Shown: positions 18,592 to 27,571, counted from the first letter of the stretch. The stretch: DNA of 56,336 nucleotides from Chlorobiota bacterium (GCA_013151015.1 JAADJA010000017.1:1-56336); one strand, 5' to 3'. Notes: generated by a model from the letters alone, not told the origin. Made by a program: numbers and translations.

Positions 18592-19308
18592 TCAATCGGA
18601 ATAAGCAAACCCAAACACCTTGCTGAAAACCCCTTTCAAGAACCCTTTCACCTCGTCCATATTCACTTTCCCACCCAGTTCCTTTTCCATGGATGTGACC
18701 CCTTTGTCGATAAACCCGCAAGGGTTGATGTAATTGTAAAAATCCAGTTTGGTGTTGACGTTGAAGGCAAAACCGTGCATGGTCACATAACGGCTCGATT
18801 TTACGCCAATGGCACAAATCTTCCTGGCTTTGTCAGGCTTGTCGGCATCCAGCCAAACGCCCGATGCCCCTTCAAGGCGACTGCTGGCAATACCATATTC
18901 CTTTAATGTCAGGATTATGGCTTCTTCCATTTTGTGGATATATTCCTTTAAGCCGATGGAAAGTTTTTCAAGGTCGAAAATGGGATAGCCGACAATTTGC
19001 CCGGGGCCATGATAGGTGATGTCGCCGCCGCGGTCGATTTTATAAAACCGGGCTCCTTTTTCTTCCAGCATTCTTGGATCGATAAGCAGGTTTTTTTCCG
19101 AACCACTTTTCCCCAATGTGTAAACATGTGGGTGTTCACAAAACAACAAATAGTTATAGTCTGTGATTTGTTCGCAAACGGGCAGGCCGGCATTGGTCTT
19201 TTTTAAGTCGAGGATTTGATTGAAGAGGTGTTGCTGAAAATCCCAGGTCTCTTTGTAATCCACTGTGCCTAAGTCCTTGAAAAGTATTTTGTTTTCTATT
19301 GTTATCAT
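18592..19308 (-). CDS. lipB: Octanoyl-[acyl carrier protein]:protein N-octanoyltransferase
   Basis: A 238-residue protein with the LipB hallmarks: EHPHVYTLGK, RGGDITYHGPGQIVGYPI, the catalytic Lys in CAIGVKSSRYVTMHGFAFNV and the catalytic Cys in INPCGF. It moves octanoate from ACP to lipoyl domains, the first step of lipoate synthesis. It lies downstream of lipA on the same strand, separated by 206 bases that are filled with palindromic repeats, so the two probably form one transcription unit punctuated by these hairpins. Confidence 0.96.
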   Translation of the reverse strand: MITIENKILFKDLGTVDYKETWDFQQHLFNQILDLKKTNAGLPVCEQITDYNYLLFCEHPHVYTLGKSGSEKNLLIDPRMLEEKGARFYKIDRGGDITYHGPGQIVGYPIFDLEKLSIGLKEYIHKMEEAIILTLKEYGIASSRLEGASGVWLDADKPDKARKICAIGVKSSRYVTMHGFAFNVNTKLDFYNYINPCGFIDKGVTSMEKELGGKVNMDEVKGFLKGVFSKVFGFAYSD

Positions 19309-19352
19309 TCCATGTATTTAAAACTCGGTTAAATTTGTTTTCCTGTGTCCAG

Positions 19353-19511
19353 CGCTTCGAGGTCGTTCCGACTCTGGAAAGTTTTGCCAACCCCTTTCCT
19401 TGACGCTTCCAGATTGTGCCAACGCTGGAAGGTTCCGCTGACTCTTTCAGGTCTCGTTCCGATGCAGAAAGATTTCGCTGACTCTTCCAGGTCGTTCCGA
19501 CTCTGGAAGGT
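19353..19511. repeat. Cluster of four degenerate palindromic repeats between lipA and lipB
   Basis: Four related units of the type CTTCCAG-GTCG-TTC-CGAC-T-CTGGAAG occur here: ~19353-19380 and ~19401-19432 (degenerate), 19437-19476 (degenerate) and 19477-19511 (best copy). The last two are spaced exactly 40 bases. Each can form a hairpin with 7 outer and 4 inner base pairs. A near-identical copy lies at 42551-42582. They resemble REP-type intergenic palindromes and would form strong structures in the lipA-lipB message. Confidence 0.75.
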
Positions 19512-19514
19512 CAG

Positions 19515-20363
19515 CTATATATGTTTTTCCGCATGGTAGGATGAACGGACAAGCGGGCTGCTTTCCACAAACAAAAAACCTTTTTCAAGACCTGCCAGAC
19601 GGTATTTTTCAAAAATATCAGGTTTCACGAATTCAACAACCGATAAATGTTTTCGGGTGGGTTGAAGGTATTGCCCGATGGTGAGCACTTCACAGCCAGC
19701 TTCTCTTAAATCGTCCATGCATTCATAAACTTCTTCCTCTCTTTCGCCCAATCCAAGCATTATCCCCGATTTGGACCTGACAGGGGATTCGGCAATTTGC
19801 TGTATGACTTTGAGGCTTGTTTCATATTTAGCTTTGCTCCTGACGATTGGGGTAATCCTTCTAACTGTTTCCAGGTTATGGGAAATGATTTCCGGCCCGG
19901 CATCAATTACTTTTTGAATGAGTTCTTCCCTTCCGTCGAAATCGGGTATTAAAGTTTCAATAGTTGTAATAGGGCTTGATTGTTTTATTTGGAAAATTGT
20001 CTGTGCCCAGATTTCGGCGCCTCCATCTTCCAGGTCGTCACGGTCAACGGAAGTCAATACGCAATGCTTGATTTTCATCAGCTTTACCGATTTGGCGACC
20101 CGTTCCGGTTCTTGCAGATCAACGGGCAAAGGCCTTCCGGTTTTTACATTGCAAAACCTGCATGCCCTGGTGCAAATGTCGCCAAGGATCATCAAAGTGG
20201 CGGTTCCCCTTCCCCAGCAATCGGCAATATTTGGGCAATGGCCGCTCGTGCAAATTGTATGGAGTTTGTTTTTCTCCACAATCTCCTTCACGCCCAAATA
20301 ATCCTTTCCGATGGGAATCTTTGTTTTAAGCCAGGCCGGTTTGCGTATTTGTATTTCACCCAT
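19515..20363 (-). CDS. lipA: Lipoyl synthase (radical SAM)
   Basis: A 282-residue protein with both iron-sulfur sites: the auxiliary cluster motif C38-x4-C43-x5-C49 (CTSGHCPNIADCW) and the radical-SAM motif C64-x3-C68-x2-C71 (CTRACRFC). The C-terminal R-S-S-Y-H (SPLVRSSYHAEKH) contains the conserved Ser that ligates the auxiliary cluster. It inserts two sulfur atoms into the octanoyl group attached by LipB. Normal length and intact. Confidence 0.97.
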   Translation of the reverse strand: MGEIQIRKPAWLKTKIPIGKDYLGVKEIVEKNKLHTICTSGHCPNIADCWGRGTATLMILGDICTRACRFCNVKTGRPLPVDLQEPERVAKSVKLMKIKHCVLTSVDRDDLEDGGAEIWAQTIFQIKQSSPITTIETLIPDFDGREELIQKVIDAGPEIISHNLETVRRITPIVRSKAKYETSLKVIQQIAESPVRSKSGIMLGLGEREEEVYECMDDLREAGCEVLTIGQYLQPTRKHLSVVEFVKPDIFEKYRLAGLEKGFLFVESSPLVRSSYHAEKHI

Positions 20364-20696
20364 TAATTCAGATTTGTAAGTCTATAATGTTTGTCCAAAA
20401 TTGATTGTATTGATAAGTAAAATGGCCAACACTCAACAATTAATAATCAATATTCATTTCTTGATCATGTTTGATTTTAATTGTAAAATACTGAACCTAT
20501 CCTCTAAATCAAACTTTTTCATTTTTAGTTTTTACAACTGCCCTTTGTTTGGTTCAGATATTGATTTCGTCTTAAAATGAAATCTTATTTTGTGGCAAAA
20601 TTAGGCATTTAAAGATAACCATATTATGTCTAAAGGAATAGATTTTAATGAATCGTGAATAATATTTTTTCTTAACTTTACGAAAAAAATAAAATC
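20364..20696. other. Intergenic region between lipA and a zinc-ribbon gene
   Basis: A 333-base AT-rich gap between divergent genes. It must hold promoters in both directions; I see a weak TAACTTTA box just before the plus-strand gene but no strong hairpin, repeat or ORF. Confidence 0.5.
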
Positions 20697-21089
20697 ATGG
20701 AAGCAACCTATCTTTGCCCGCATTGCAGGGCTGCCATCAACGATGTGAACCACATTATTTTGTCTGTGGAAACCGAAAAGGATCGAAAAGGCCTGGTTTT
20801 TATGGCCCGCGAAATCGGGGATTATTCCGTGACGCACAGTTCCACTCTTGAAATCGAAAAAGGGGAAGTGGCCGATTTCTATTGCCCGGTTTGCCACGAA
20901 AGCCTCAATACGCCACAAGGGGAGAACCTTGCCAGTTTCATCCGGGTTGAAAAGAACCTTATGAATTCAAGGATCGTGTTTTCACGAAGATATGGCGAGC
21001 GCATCACCTTTAAAATAGATGATGACAAAAAGGTGGAATCTTTTGGGGAAAGCATCAGCCGGTTTGTCGATCCTGAATGGTATTTATAA
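20697..21089 (+). CDS. Conserved hypothetical protein with two CxxC zinc-ribbon knuckles
   Basis: A 130-residue soluble protein. Cys pairs CPHC (residues 7-10) and CPVC (~65-68) would form a four-Cys zinc site. The C-terminal half ends in a conserved-looking SISRFVDPEWYL. No further motif is recognised, and the role (nucleic acid or protein binding) is open. Its last 6 bases overlap the end of the convergent ppx gene. Confidence 0.75.
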   Translation: MEATYLCPHCRAAINDVNHIILSVETEKDRKGLVFMAREIGDYSVTHSSTLEIEKGEVADFYCPVCHESLNTPQGENLASFIRVEKNLMNSRIVFSRRYGERITFKIDDDKKVESFGESISRFVDPEWYL

Positions 21090-21968
21090 GGCTTTTTTAT
21101 AATCTTCGTAAAGCCGATAAATCAAGCCATCGGCAAAACCGATTTTCGGGACCAGCATCGAATCGACTTTTATCTGTTTGATAATCGACAGGAATATTTT
21201 GGCCGCCGGGACAATCACATCGGCACGGTCGGGACGAAGGCCCAGCTTGTTCATCCGCTCTTCGAGGGTAAAGCTTTTTAGGTGTTTATGGGCATATTTC
21301 AATTCAGGTGTTTTAAGGGTGTAGTTGTTTGGGTTTCCGTAGATTTTATTGATTTTATTGATGTTTCCCCCTGAACCCACAACGTTTATCTTCCCGAAAT
21401 CATTTTCAAATTGCATCAGCCAGCTTTTCAAACGTTCCCATTCCGATTTTTTCACCTTTTTGCTCAACAACCTAAGAGTCCCTATTTTGAAGGAGGTAAC
21501 GCCCAAGACCACATCGTTTTCCAAAACGGAAATCTCTGTACTTCCACCTCCCACATCAATGTACATGGAAAGTGCATGGCTTTGGTTAAATTCGATTTTG
21601 TTTGTCTGCCGGATAATGTTGGCCTCTTCGATGCCATCCACCAAACGTACATCTACCCCGGCTTCATTTGAAAGGCGTTCGATGACTTCTTCCCCGTTCA
21701 CGGCTTCGCGCATGGCAGCAGTGGCACATGCCGCAAAGGCAACAGGCTTGTAAACATCAATGAGCAGTTTAAAGGCTTTGATGGTTTTGATGAGATTGTC
21801 GGCGCGTGCTTCAGAAATTTTCTTCACGCTGTAAACATCTTTCCCCAAACGTGTCGGGACCCTCACCAGGGTAGCCTTGTCAAGATAAATCTTCCCTTTA
21901 TTGTCGAACACATTGGCAAACAACAGCCTTGCTGCATTGGAGCCAATATCGATTGCTGCGAATATCAT
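21084..21968 (-). CDS. ppx: Exopolyphosphatase / guanosine pentaphosphate phosphatase family
   Basis: A 294-residue protein of the ASKHA fold: N-terminal AAIDIGSNAARLLF (phosphate 1 loop), the CATAAMREA segment, and YIDVGGGSTEIS (phosphate 2 loop). This is the short two-domain Ppx form lacking the C-terminal HD domain. It hydrolyses polyphosphate or pppGpp. It is the last gene of the minus-strand run sixA-ppk1-ATPase-TOPRIM-ppx, 34 bases after the TOPRIM gene; in related genomes ppk1 and ppx are commonly neighbours, so the two genes between them look inserted. Confidence 0.92.
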   Translation of the reverse strand: MIFAAIDIGSNAARLLFANVFDNKGKIYLDKATLVRVPTRLGKDVYSVKKISEARADNLIKTIKAFKLLIDVYKPVAFAACATAAMREAVNGEEVIERLSNEAGVDVRLVDGIEEANIIRQTNKIEFNQSHALSMYIDVGGGSTEISVLENDVVLGVTSFKIGTLRLLSKKVKKSEWERLKSWLMQFENDFGKINVVGSGGNINKINKIYGNPNNYTLKTPELKYAHKHLKSFTLEERMNKLGLRPDRADVIVPAAKIFLSIIKQIKVDSMLVPKIGFADGLIYRLYEDYKKAL

Positions 21969-22002
21969 CTTTGGTTAATTTATATATTTGATACATCCAC
22001 TG

Positions 22003-22662
22003 TTAATGTAAGTAATTCAATTTTTCAAGAGATTGCCTGGCATTTTCCTTAAAAGCCACAAATGAAGGTAATTGTTCCAGTTGTTGCAAAGTCAGTTTTT
22101 GGGAGATTGGCGTATATAATTCAGATATTTTTAATTTATTCCTCCTTTTTGGCACATTTGATTGTGCTTCACGTATGGCGTGCTCTATCCGGTTTTTGGG
22201 ATTGGAAATTTTTTCAATTTGATTTGTTTTACAAGGCAGGTTCAATTCATTACATGATTTATTGGTGTTTATTTCCCTGAGAAATAGTTCAATATCTGCC
22301 AGCATCCATGCTTCTGTCATTTGAACGGGTATAATGGCAACCAAATTCCTGCAAGCCCCTACTGTGTTCTCCACTATTTTAAATGTCGGGTGAATTTTGT
22401 TGCTTAACACTTTTTCTGCTGATGGGGCATCTGAATCACAATGTACACAAATCACATGGAAGTATTTATATTTTGTTGCCACATTCTTTATTTTCTCATT
22501 GAATGAAGCCCCTTTTTCGATGATATGATAAGGTGGATGGATTTCTATTTCAGTATTGCTGTCGTATAGCAATGACTCGAAAGTCCTTTCAATTATATTT
22601 CCGAGAAACCTTTTATCGGTAGTTCCTTCGGTTGTATAAGCTATGGTAATGATATTGCCCAT
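22003..22662 (-). CDS. TOPRIM-like nuclease partner (DUF4276/RloB-like) of an AAA ATPase
   Basis: A 219-residue protein. The N-terminal strand and Glu (ITIAYTTEGTTDKRFL, Glu12) followed by an acidic Asp-x-Asp at residues 76-78 (VICVHCDSDAP) fit the TOPRIM active-site pattern E...DxD. A later IPVQMTEAWMLAD block resembles the second conserved region of DUF4276 proteins. It starts 2 bases after the ATPase stop. Paired ATPase-TOPRIM genes occur in antiphage systems such as PARIS (AriA/AriB), AbiL and RloAB, where the TOPRIM protein is the toxic effector; by analogy this would be the nuclease effector. Which of these families it belongs to, and its target (DNA, tRNA), are not known. Confidence 0.65.
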   Translation of the reverse strand: MGNIITIAYTTEGTTDKRFLGNIIERTFESLLYDSNTEIEIHPPYHIIEKGASFNEKIKNVATKYKYFHVICVHCDSDAPSAEKVLSNKIHPTFKIVENTVGACRNLVAIIPVQMTEAWMLADIELFLREINTNKSCNELNLPCKTNQIEKISNPKNRIEHAIREAQSNVPKRRNKLKISELYTPISQKLTLQQLEQLPSFVAFKENARQSLEKLNYLH

Positions 22663-22664
22663 TT

Positions 22665-24062
22665 CTAATTTCCAAAATCTTTGGTTTCCAAATATTTCTC
22701 GACTTCCAATTCGGTCATTTCTATTTCACTTTGGGTCACAAAATCAAATTCAAGTTGATCATTTCCTTTATTGACCGGTAATATCTTGGTCGATTTGAAT
22801 TTGAGTTTGTTTTTATTTATAACTGAGATGTTTGTCACCAGTTTTGAAAACCATACTGAAATGTTTTTTGATAAGTCTTTTTGCATAAAAAGTTTCCCGA
22901 CAAATACGGAAGAGTGCGTATTTACTATCATTTGCCGCAAAGGAAACCCAATATCCATTTCGTTGTACAGGTTAGTGGATAATCCATACAGAAGTTCGAT
23001 CATCATATCTATCCTATACGGATGGATGCCATTTTCAGGTTCTTCAAAACAAAGTGTTCCTTTGTATTTTGGATCATACTTGAGAATGCAAAGTATGAGC
23101 AACCGCAAGGTTCCTTCAGAGAGGACCCTTGAGGAAAACTCCCTTCCATCTTCACTTACTAATTTGATAATAAACCTGTTTTCGGCAACATCCTCGGTTA
23201 CATCTACTTTAGTGAAATTGGGCAATAAATTATTGAGTTCCCTTGAAATATCCTTTAAGTATGTCTCATCCTCTGTTTTTAACCTATAAAGTGCTGCTGC
23301 AAGGTTACCTCCACTCGGAGTGATAATGTCCGAGGCAATCCGTGGGCTTGGTTTGCTAAGTTCTTCGGGATTGAGCTGTAAAAACCGCCAATTTATCATT
23401 TCCTGCTTTGCGGCGAATACGTGTGGATGGTCAACATTGTTTATCCTACTTAACAAGGTTTGATTGATGTCTCCTATCCTGCCATATCCCCTATGTCCTG
23501 ATTTGCCTTTTTCCTCAATTTGGATAATATCTGCTTGGCCTTTCCTTATGGTAGATATATAAATATTGTCTTTCGTGTCTTCATTCCCTTTGTGAAAATG
23601 ACTAATCAGGTTTTTTGGAATATTTCTTTTGGCCCAATTATCTTCTTTTAGTTTAATTGGAAACAATACCTCTCTGTGTAAATCGATGCGGTCGAAACTT
23701 TTTGTCCTTTTTTTTATCTCTAATTCGATTTCATATCTTAGCCTTAAGTTGCTTAATTTACTTTCCATGCCCCAGTTATCTGCAATTTCAGGATCTAAAA
23801 GCAATTCAACCGATATGCTAATCTTATTTGCGATTTTTCCTTCTGGATATTGAGTGAATTGGTCAATTGCCCCACCTCTTAAATTAGGGTTGTTGAAGGC
23901 AGATTGCAAATCGGTTTCTGCAAGATTTGATAACAGTTTTAAAGCATCGAACAAATTGCTTTTCCCTGATGCGTTTGGGCCGGCAACAATGGTAAAGGGC
24001 GTAAATTCCATCGTGAAGTTATGGAATGTCTTAAACCCGTCTATTTCAATTCTTGTTATCAT
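22665..24062 (-). CDS. AAA/SMC-like ATPase (AAA_15/AAA_21, RloA/AriA-like)
   Basis: A 465-residue protein. The start MITRIEIDGFKTF is typical of SMC/RecF-like ATPases, Walker A is GPNASGKS (residues 28-35), the signature region is LSEGTLRLLILC, Walker B is LCFEEPENGIHP, and the H-loop is MIVNTHSSVF. These define the ABC/SMC-like ATPases that act as sensors in two-gene defence systems. It starts 18 bases after the ppk1 stop and is followed after 2 bases by the TOPRIM gene, so it shares a transcript with polyphosphate kinase and exopolyphosphatase. The two cassette genes read as more AT-rich than ppk1, consistent with acquisition. Confidence 0.82.
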   Translation of the reverse strand: MITRIEIDGFKTFHNFTMEFTPFTIVAGPNASGKSNLFDALKLLSNLAETDLQSAFNNPNLRGGAIDQFTQYPEGKIANKISISVELLLDPEIADNWGMESKLSNLRLRYEIELEIKKRTKSFDRIDLHREVLFPIKLKEDNWAKRNIPKNLISHFHKGNEDTKDNIYISTIRKGQADIIQIEEKGKSGHRGYGRIGDINQTLLSRINNVDHPHVFAAKQEMINWRFLQLNPEELSKPSPRIASDIITPSGGNLAAALYRLKTEDETYLKDISRELNNLLPNFTKVDVTEDVAENRFIIKLVSEDGREFSSRVLSEGTLRLLILCILKYDPKYKGTLCFEEPENGIHPYRIDMMIELLYGLSTNLYNEMDIGFPLRQMIVNTHSSVFVGKLFMQKDLSKNISVWFSKLVTNISVINKNKLKFKSTKILPVNKGNDQLEFDFVTQSEIEMTELEVEKYLETKDFGN

Positions 24063-24080
24063 AAGGGAAATCTGTTTTTT

Positions 24081-26156
24081 TCATTCAATATTACCTTTGC
24101 GAATTTTTTCTGCAAAATAATCATAAATCTCAAATTGCGACCTGATTTTTTTCCTGCTCCCGGTTTTTCGGTATTTGTTTATTTGGTTTCCGTGGCTCAC
24201 CCTCGCCTTGCAATTGTCCTTCAATTGAATCTGTATCATGTCCCATAATTCCTGTTGGATGTCCTTGTCAAGAATAGGTGTCATAACTTCGATTCGGTGA
24301 TCTAAATTGCGGGGCATCCAATCGGCCGATCCGATATAGAAAAGTTTTTCGTTGTCGTTGTTGAAAACAATAACTCGCGAGTGTTCCAGGAAGCGGTCAA
24401 CGATACTGATTACCTCTATGTTTTCACTTACGCCCTCTATCCCTGGGACCAGCACACAAATCCCCCTGACGATCATCTTTACCTTTACACCGGCTTTACT
24501 TGCCTGATAAAGTTTGTTCACGATTTTTTTATCGACAACGTTATTGAGCTTGATGATGACCCATGCATCTTTTCCCTCTTTCACATTTTTGATTTCATTG
24601 TCGATTTTCCGCATGAAGAAGTTTCGTGTTTGGAACGGGGAAACGATCAAAGTGTTGAAAACGGGAGGCACAAAACGGGTCTCGAACAATTGGAACACCT
24701 TTTCGACTTCCTCTGCGATTTGTTGGTTGGCCGTCAGCAAAATATCATCGGCATAGACATTTGCCGTCGATTCGTTGAAATTCCCTGTACTGATATTTGC
24801 GTAATAAACAGGCTTTCCATCTTCTGTCCGTTTGATAAGGATCAATTTGCTATGGACCTTATATCCCGGGATGGTAGGGATTATTTTCACCCCTTCTTCA
24901 TGAAGTTTTTCGGCAAGTATGATATTGGCCTCCTCATCGAAACGGGCCTGGATTTCCAGGAACACGGTTACTTTTTTTCCATTGCGGGCTGCGTTTACCA
25001 AGGCATTCACCACATTGGAATATTTGGCGGCCCGGTAAAAAGTCATTTTTATCTCTTTCACTTTTGGGTCAATGGAAGCTTCGCGCAAAAGGTCGATCAC
25101 ATATTGGAACGACTGATATGGGAAATGGAGCATGATGTCTTTTTCCCTGATTTTGTGAATGATACTGGTGTTTGGTAAAATATCGGGATGTGGCAAAGGG
25201 GGGAAATGCGGAAAGAAGTATTCCTGTGAACCTATTTTTGGGAACGACATGAAATCCTTGAAATTATGATAGCGTCCCCCGCCCCTCATATTGTCTTTGC
25301 CGCTTAATTTCAACCTTTTGGTGATTTTTTTGAAGAATTGTTCGGGAATGGTCTGGTCATAAACAAAACGGACCGGATCGCCTTTTTTTCTTTGTTTGAT
25401 GCTTGCACTCATCTTTTCAAGGAAACTTTTGGAAATGTCTTCATCAATGTTCAGTTCGGCATCGCGCGTTATTTTTATGGTAAATGCGTTAAAAGTATCA
25501 AAACCAAACAAGGCAAATATATCCTTAAGGCAATAGCGGACAACATCGTCAAGCAACATGATGTAATGATTGTCCCCCTTTGAAGGAAGGGTGAAAAACC
25601 GGGACAGTGATCTTTGGGGGACCTTGATCAGTGCATAATCATCGGGTTTCTCCTCTTTTGAAGACTTCAGTTCGATGGCAAGGTAAATGGACCCGTCTTT
25701 TATGGAAACAATATTTTGGAAATTGCCAAGCATGATCGGGAACAGGTATTGCCTCAGGGTTTCCTGGTAAAACTGTTTTACAAATTGCCCTTGTTCTTCG
25801 TCCAGCTCTTTTTCGTTTAGGATGTAAATCCCTTCATTGGCCAGTTCTTTTACGATTTGAAAATAGGTCTCCGTAAATATTTTTTCCTGTTTTACAACAA
25901 TCTTCTTAATCTCTTCAAGGGTTAACCTTGGGTCTTCCTTGTGGGTTTTTGGTTCCAGTTCGTGCAATTTGGCCAATCGGTTAAGGCTTGCCACGCGCAC
26001 CCTGAAAAACTCGTCCCGGTTATTGGAGAAAATACCCAGGAATTTTATTTTCTCGATTAAAGGCGTGTTGGGGTCAATGGCTTCTTGAAGTACGCGTGCA
26101 TTAAAATGCAGCCAACTGATTTCACGATTGATTATGTTTTCTGATAGTTTTCTCAT
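24081..26156 (-). CDS. ppk1: Polyphosphate kinase 1
   Basis: A 691-residue protein of normal PPK1 length. Segments include the N-terminal REISWLHFNARVLQEA, the ATP/Mg region RVASLNRL, the first catalytic His region GYKVHSKLILIKR with ISTGNFNESTA, and the second phospholipase-D-like block YIGSADWMPRNLDHRIEV. It polymerises the gamma-phosphate of ATP into polyphosphate and is membrane-associated. It lies downstream of sixA and upstream of the ATPase-TOPRIM cassette and ppx. Confidence 0.97.
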   Translation of the reverse strand: MRKLSENIINREISWLHFNARVLQEAIDPNTPLIEKIKFLGIFSNNRDEFFRVRVASLNRLAKLHELEPKTHKEDPRLTLEEIKKIVVKQEKIFTETYFQIVKELANEGIYILNEKELDEEQGQFVKQFYQETLRQYLFPIMLGNFQNIVSIKDGSIYLAIELKSSKEEKPDDYALIKVPQRSLSRFFTLPSKGDNHYIMLLDDVVRYCLKDIFALFGFDTFNAFTIKITRDAELNIDEDISKSFLEKMSASIKQRKKGDPVRFVYDQTIPEQFFKKITKRLKLSGKDNMRGGGRYHNFKDFMSFPKIGSQEYFFPHFPPLPHPDILPNTSIIHKIREKDIMLHFPYQSFQYVIDLLREASIDPKVKEIKMTFYRAAKYSNVVNALVNAARNGKKVTVFLEIQARFDEEANIILAEKLHEEGVKIIPTIPGYKVHSKLILIKRTEDGKPVYYANISTGNFNESTANVYADDILLTANQQIAEEVEKVFQLFETRFVPPVFNTLIVSPFQTRNFFMRKIDNEIKNVKEGKDAWVIIKLNNVVDKKIVNKLYQASKAGVKVKMIVRGICVLVPGIEGVSENIEVISIVDRFLEHSRVIVFNNDNEKLFYIGSADWMPRNLDHRIEVMTPILDKDIQQELWDMIQIQLKDNCKARVSHGNQINKYRKTGSRKKIRSQFEIYDYFAEKIRKGNIE

Positions 26157-26287
26157 ATTCTTTTATGGCTAAAAGCAATGCGCAAACCCTTAAATCCTAG
26201 TGCCTGTTCTGTGGTCGATAAACAGAACCTGAAAAAAGTTAGTGGTGCAGATAAAAACCCATACCTGTTCCATAATATTTCCAAAAA

Positions 26288-26791
26288 TTACTTCTTGTGT
26301 TTCAGTATTTTCGGTGAAACCACAAATTTAACGTTTTTTTTGGCACGGTGGATATCTCCCCATTTGTCTGTTTTGAACGTGATGCAAACCACCGCAGATG
26401 TGGGGAGCCAATCAATCTTGTCCCTTAAAAAGTAATTTGCAAATTCGGTGAAAGTCGGGTTGTGGCCCACCATCATTACCGAGTTTATCGAGTTGGGGAG
26501 GCTATAAAGATGGTCGAACAAAATATCGATATCGGAATGGTACAGGTTGTTTTCGACCTGGATATTTTCTTTGGGACAGGAGAATGTTTCGGCAATAAGA
26601 GCGGCCGTTTCGTAAGCCCTTACGGCAAAGCTTGAAATGATGAGGTCAGGTTTGTCATTGTTTTGAAGCAGGTAATCTGCAACGAGTTTTGTCCGTTTTA
26701 CCCCTTTTTCTATCAAAGGCCGTTCATGGTCGGAAATGCCTGAAAAATCCCAGGACGATTTAGCGTGGCGGGCGATGTAGAGTTGTTTCAT
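26288..26791 (-). CDS. sixA: SixA-type phosphohistidine phosphatase
   Basis: A 167-residue histidine phosphatase with the RHAKSSW motif (catalytic His in LYIARHAKS), the conserved DHERPLIEKG segment and the second His in MMVGHNPTFTEF. SixA proteins dephosphorylate phosphohistidine, for example on phosphotransferase proteins. The gene is first in the polyphosphate operon, 131 bases before ppk1, a frequent arrangement in Bacteroidota. Confidence 0.88.
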   Translation of the reverse strand: MKQLYIARHAKSSWDFSGISDHERPLIEKGVKRTKLVADYLLQNNDKPDLIISSFAVRAYETAALIAETFSCPKENIQVENNLYHSDIDILFDHLYSLPNSINSVMMVGHNPTFTEFANYFLRDKIDWLPTSAVVCITFKTDKWGDIHRAKKNVKFVVSPKILKHKK

Positions 26792-26843
26792 ACTGTAGTG
26801 TGATTAAAAGGATGAAATATTATTTTCAGGAAATAGACATTAA

Positions 26844-27215
26844 CTATAAAAGCGTGTCTTTTATCTCTTTAAGTACAATGATTAACTCCGGTTCTTGACT
26901 TTCAATAATACTGTCTTTTATGTGTTTATGGTGGGGGAATGTAATTATTTGCGAATGATGGGGCATATTGTCGTATCGAAAAACAATTGAAAAATCATTC
27001 CTCATAAAATGATATTTATACTTTTTCTTTAGTGTTTCATTCTGTTCAGATATTCTAACAACTTCTAAGAAGGACAAAACCCCATTTCTGAAAAACACTT
27101 TGCCATCAACAGTTCCAAATAAATTATTTATCTTTTGTTTTGAGATTTCATAGCGTTCGATAAACTCGCAATTATTCAACACACTTTCAATGTTTGAGAA
27201 ATAGTTTTCAATCAT
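26844..27215 (-). CDS. TumE-family toxin (DUF6516)
   Basis: A 123-residue protein with the family core YKYHFMRNDFSIVFRYDN followed by PHHSQIITFPHHKH, which is characteristic of DUF6516/TumE toxin-antitoxin components. It overlaps the preceding gene by 4 bases (27212-27215), the tight coupling usual for such pairs. The biochemical target of TumE toxins is not settled to my knowledge. The pair lies upstream of the sixA-ppk operon and looks AT-rich. Confidence 0.75.
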   Translation of the reverse strand: MIENYFSNIESVLNNCEFIERYEISKQKINNLFGTVDGKVFFRNGVLSFLEVVRISEQNETLKKKYKYHFMRNDFSIVFRYDNMPHHSQIITFPHHKHIKDSIIESQEPELIIVLKEIKDTLL

Positions 27216-27520
27216 AGCAATTGGCTAAGTTCTTCTTTAAACTCTTTCCATACTTCATATTCACCACTCCACTTGAAATAATCATCATTATGATCATTAA
27301 TCTCCCCGGCAATGAATTTTTCATAAAATTGTGTGGTTGAAATCCCATACTTCTTTTCATAAAAAGCAAAATCAATTTCAATATTCCTAATCCCTCTTTT
27401 TAATTCATTGGTTTTGTATATAAGCAATCCATTAAAAAGATCATCATGGTTGCCTTTGTACAATCCAAGCAATCTATGGAATATGTTTTCTGTTTTACTG
27501 CTTAAATTAACTGTTATCAT
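27212..27520 (-). CDS. Antitoxin partner of the TumE-like toxin
   Basis: A 102-residue protein with the pattern FAFYEKKYGISTTQFYEKFIAGEI-...-FKWSGEYEVWKEFKEEL seen in small antitoxin-like proteins that precede DUF6516 toxins. It is upstream of and overlaps the toxin gene, so antitoxin is made first. No helix-turn-helix is obvious; assignment rests mainly on context and the sequence pattern. Confidence 0.65.
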   Translation of the reverse strand: MITVNLSSKTENIFHRLLGLYKGNHDDLFNGLLIYKTNELKRGIRNIEIDFAFYEKKYGISTTQFYEKFIAGEINDHNDDYFKWSGEYEVWKEFKEELSQLL

Positions 27521-27534
27521 TTTTTTATTTTTAA

Positions 27535-27565
27535 CAAAAATACGAAATTATACTCTAAAAACAAT
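27535..27565 (-). promoter_or_regulatory. Predicted promoter of the toxin-antitoxin pair
   Basis: On the minus strand TATTTTTG (27542-27535) matches the -7 consensus, with ATTG (27565-27562), one base off TTTG, after a 19-base spacer. It ends 14 bases before the antitoxin ATG. Confidence 0.5.
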
Positions 27566-27571
27566 GGATAC

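Noticed and set aside
22771-23289. Plus-strand ORF opposite the AAA ATPase
   Set aside because: Overlaps the ATPase core with its Walker motifs; low-complexity hydrophobic shadow.
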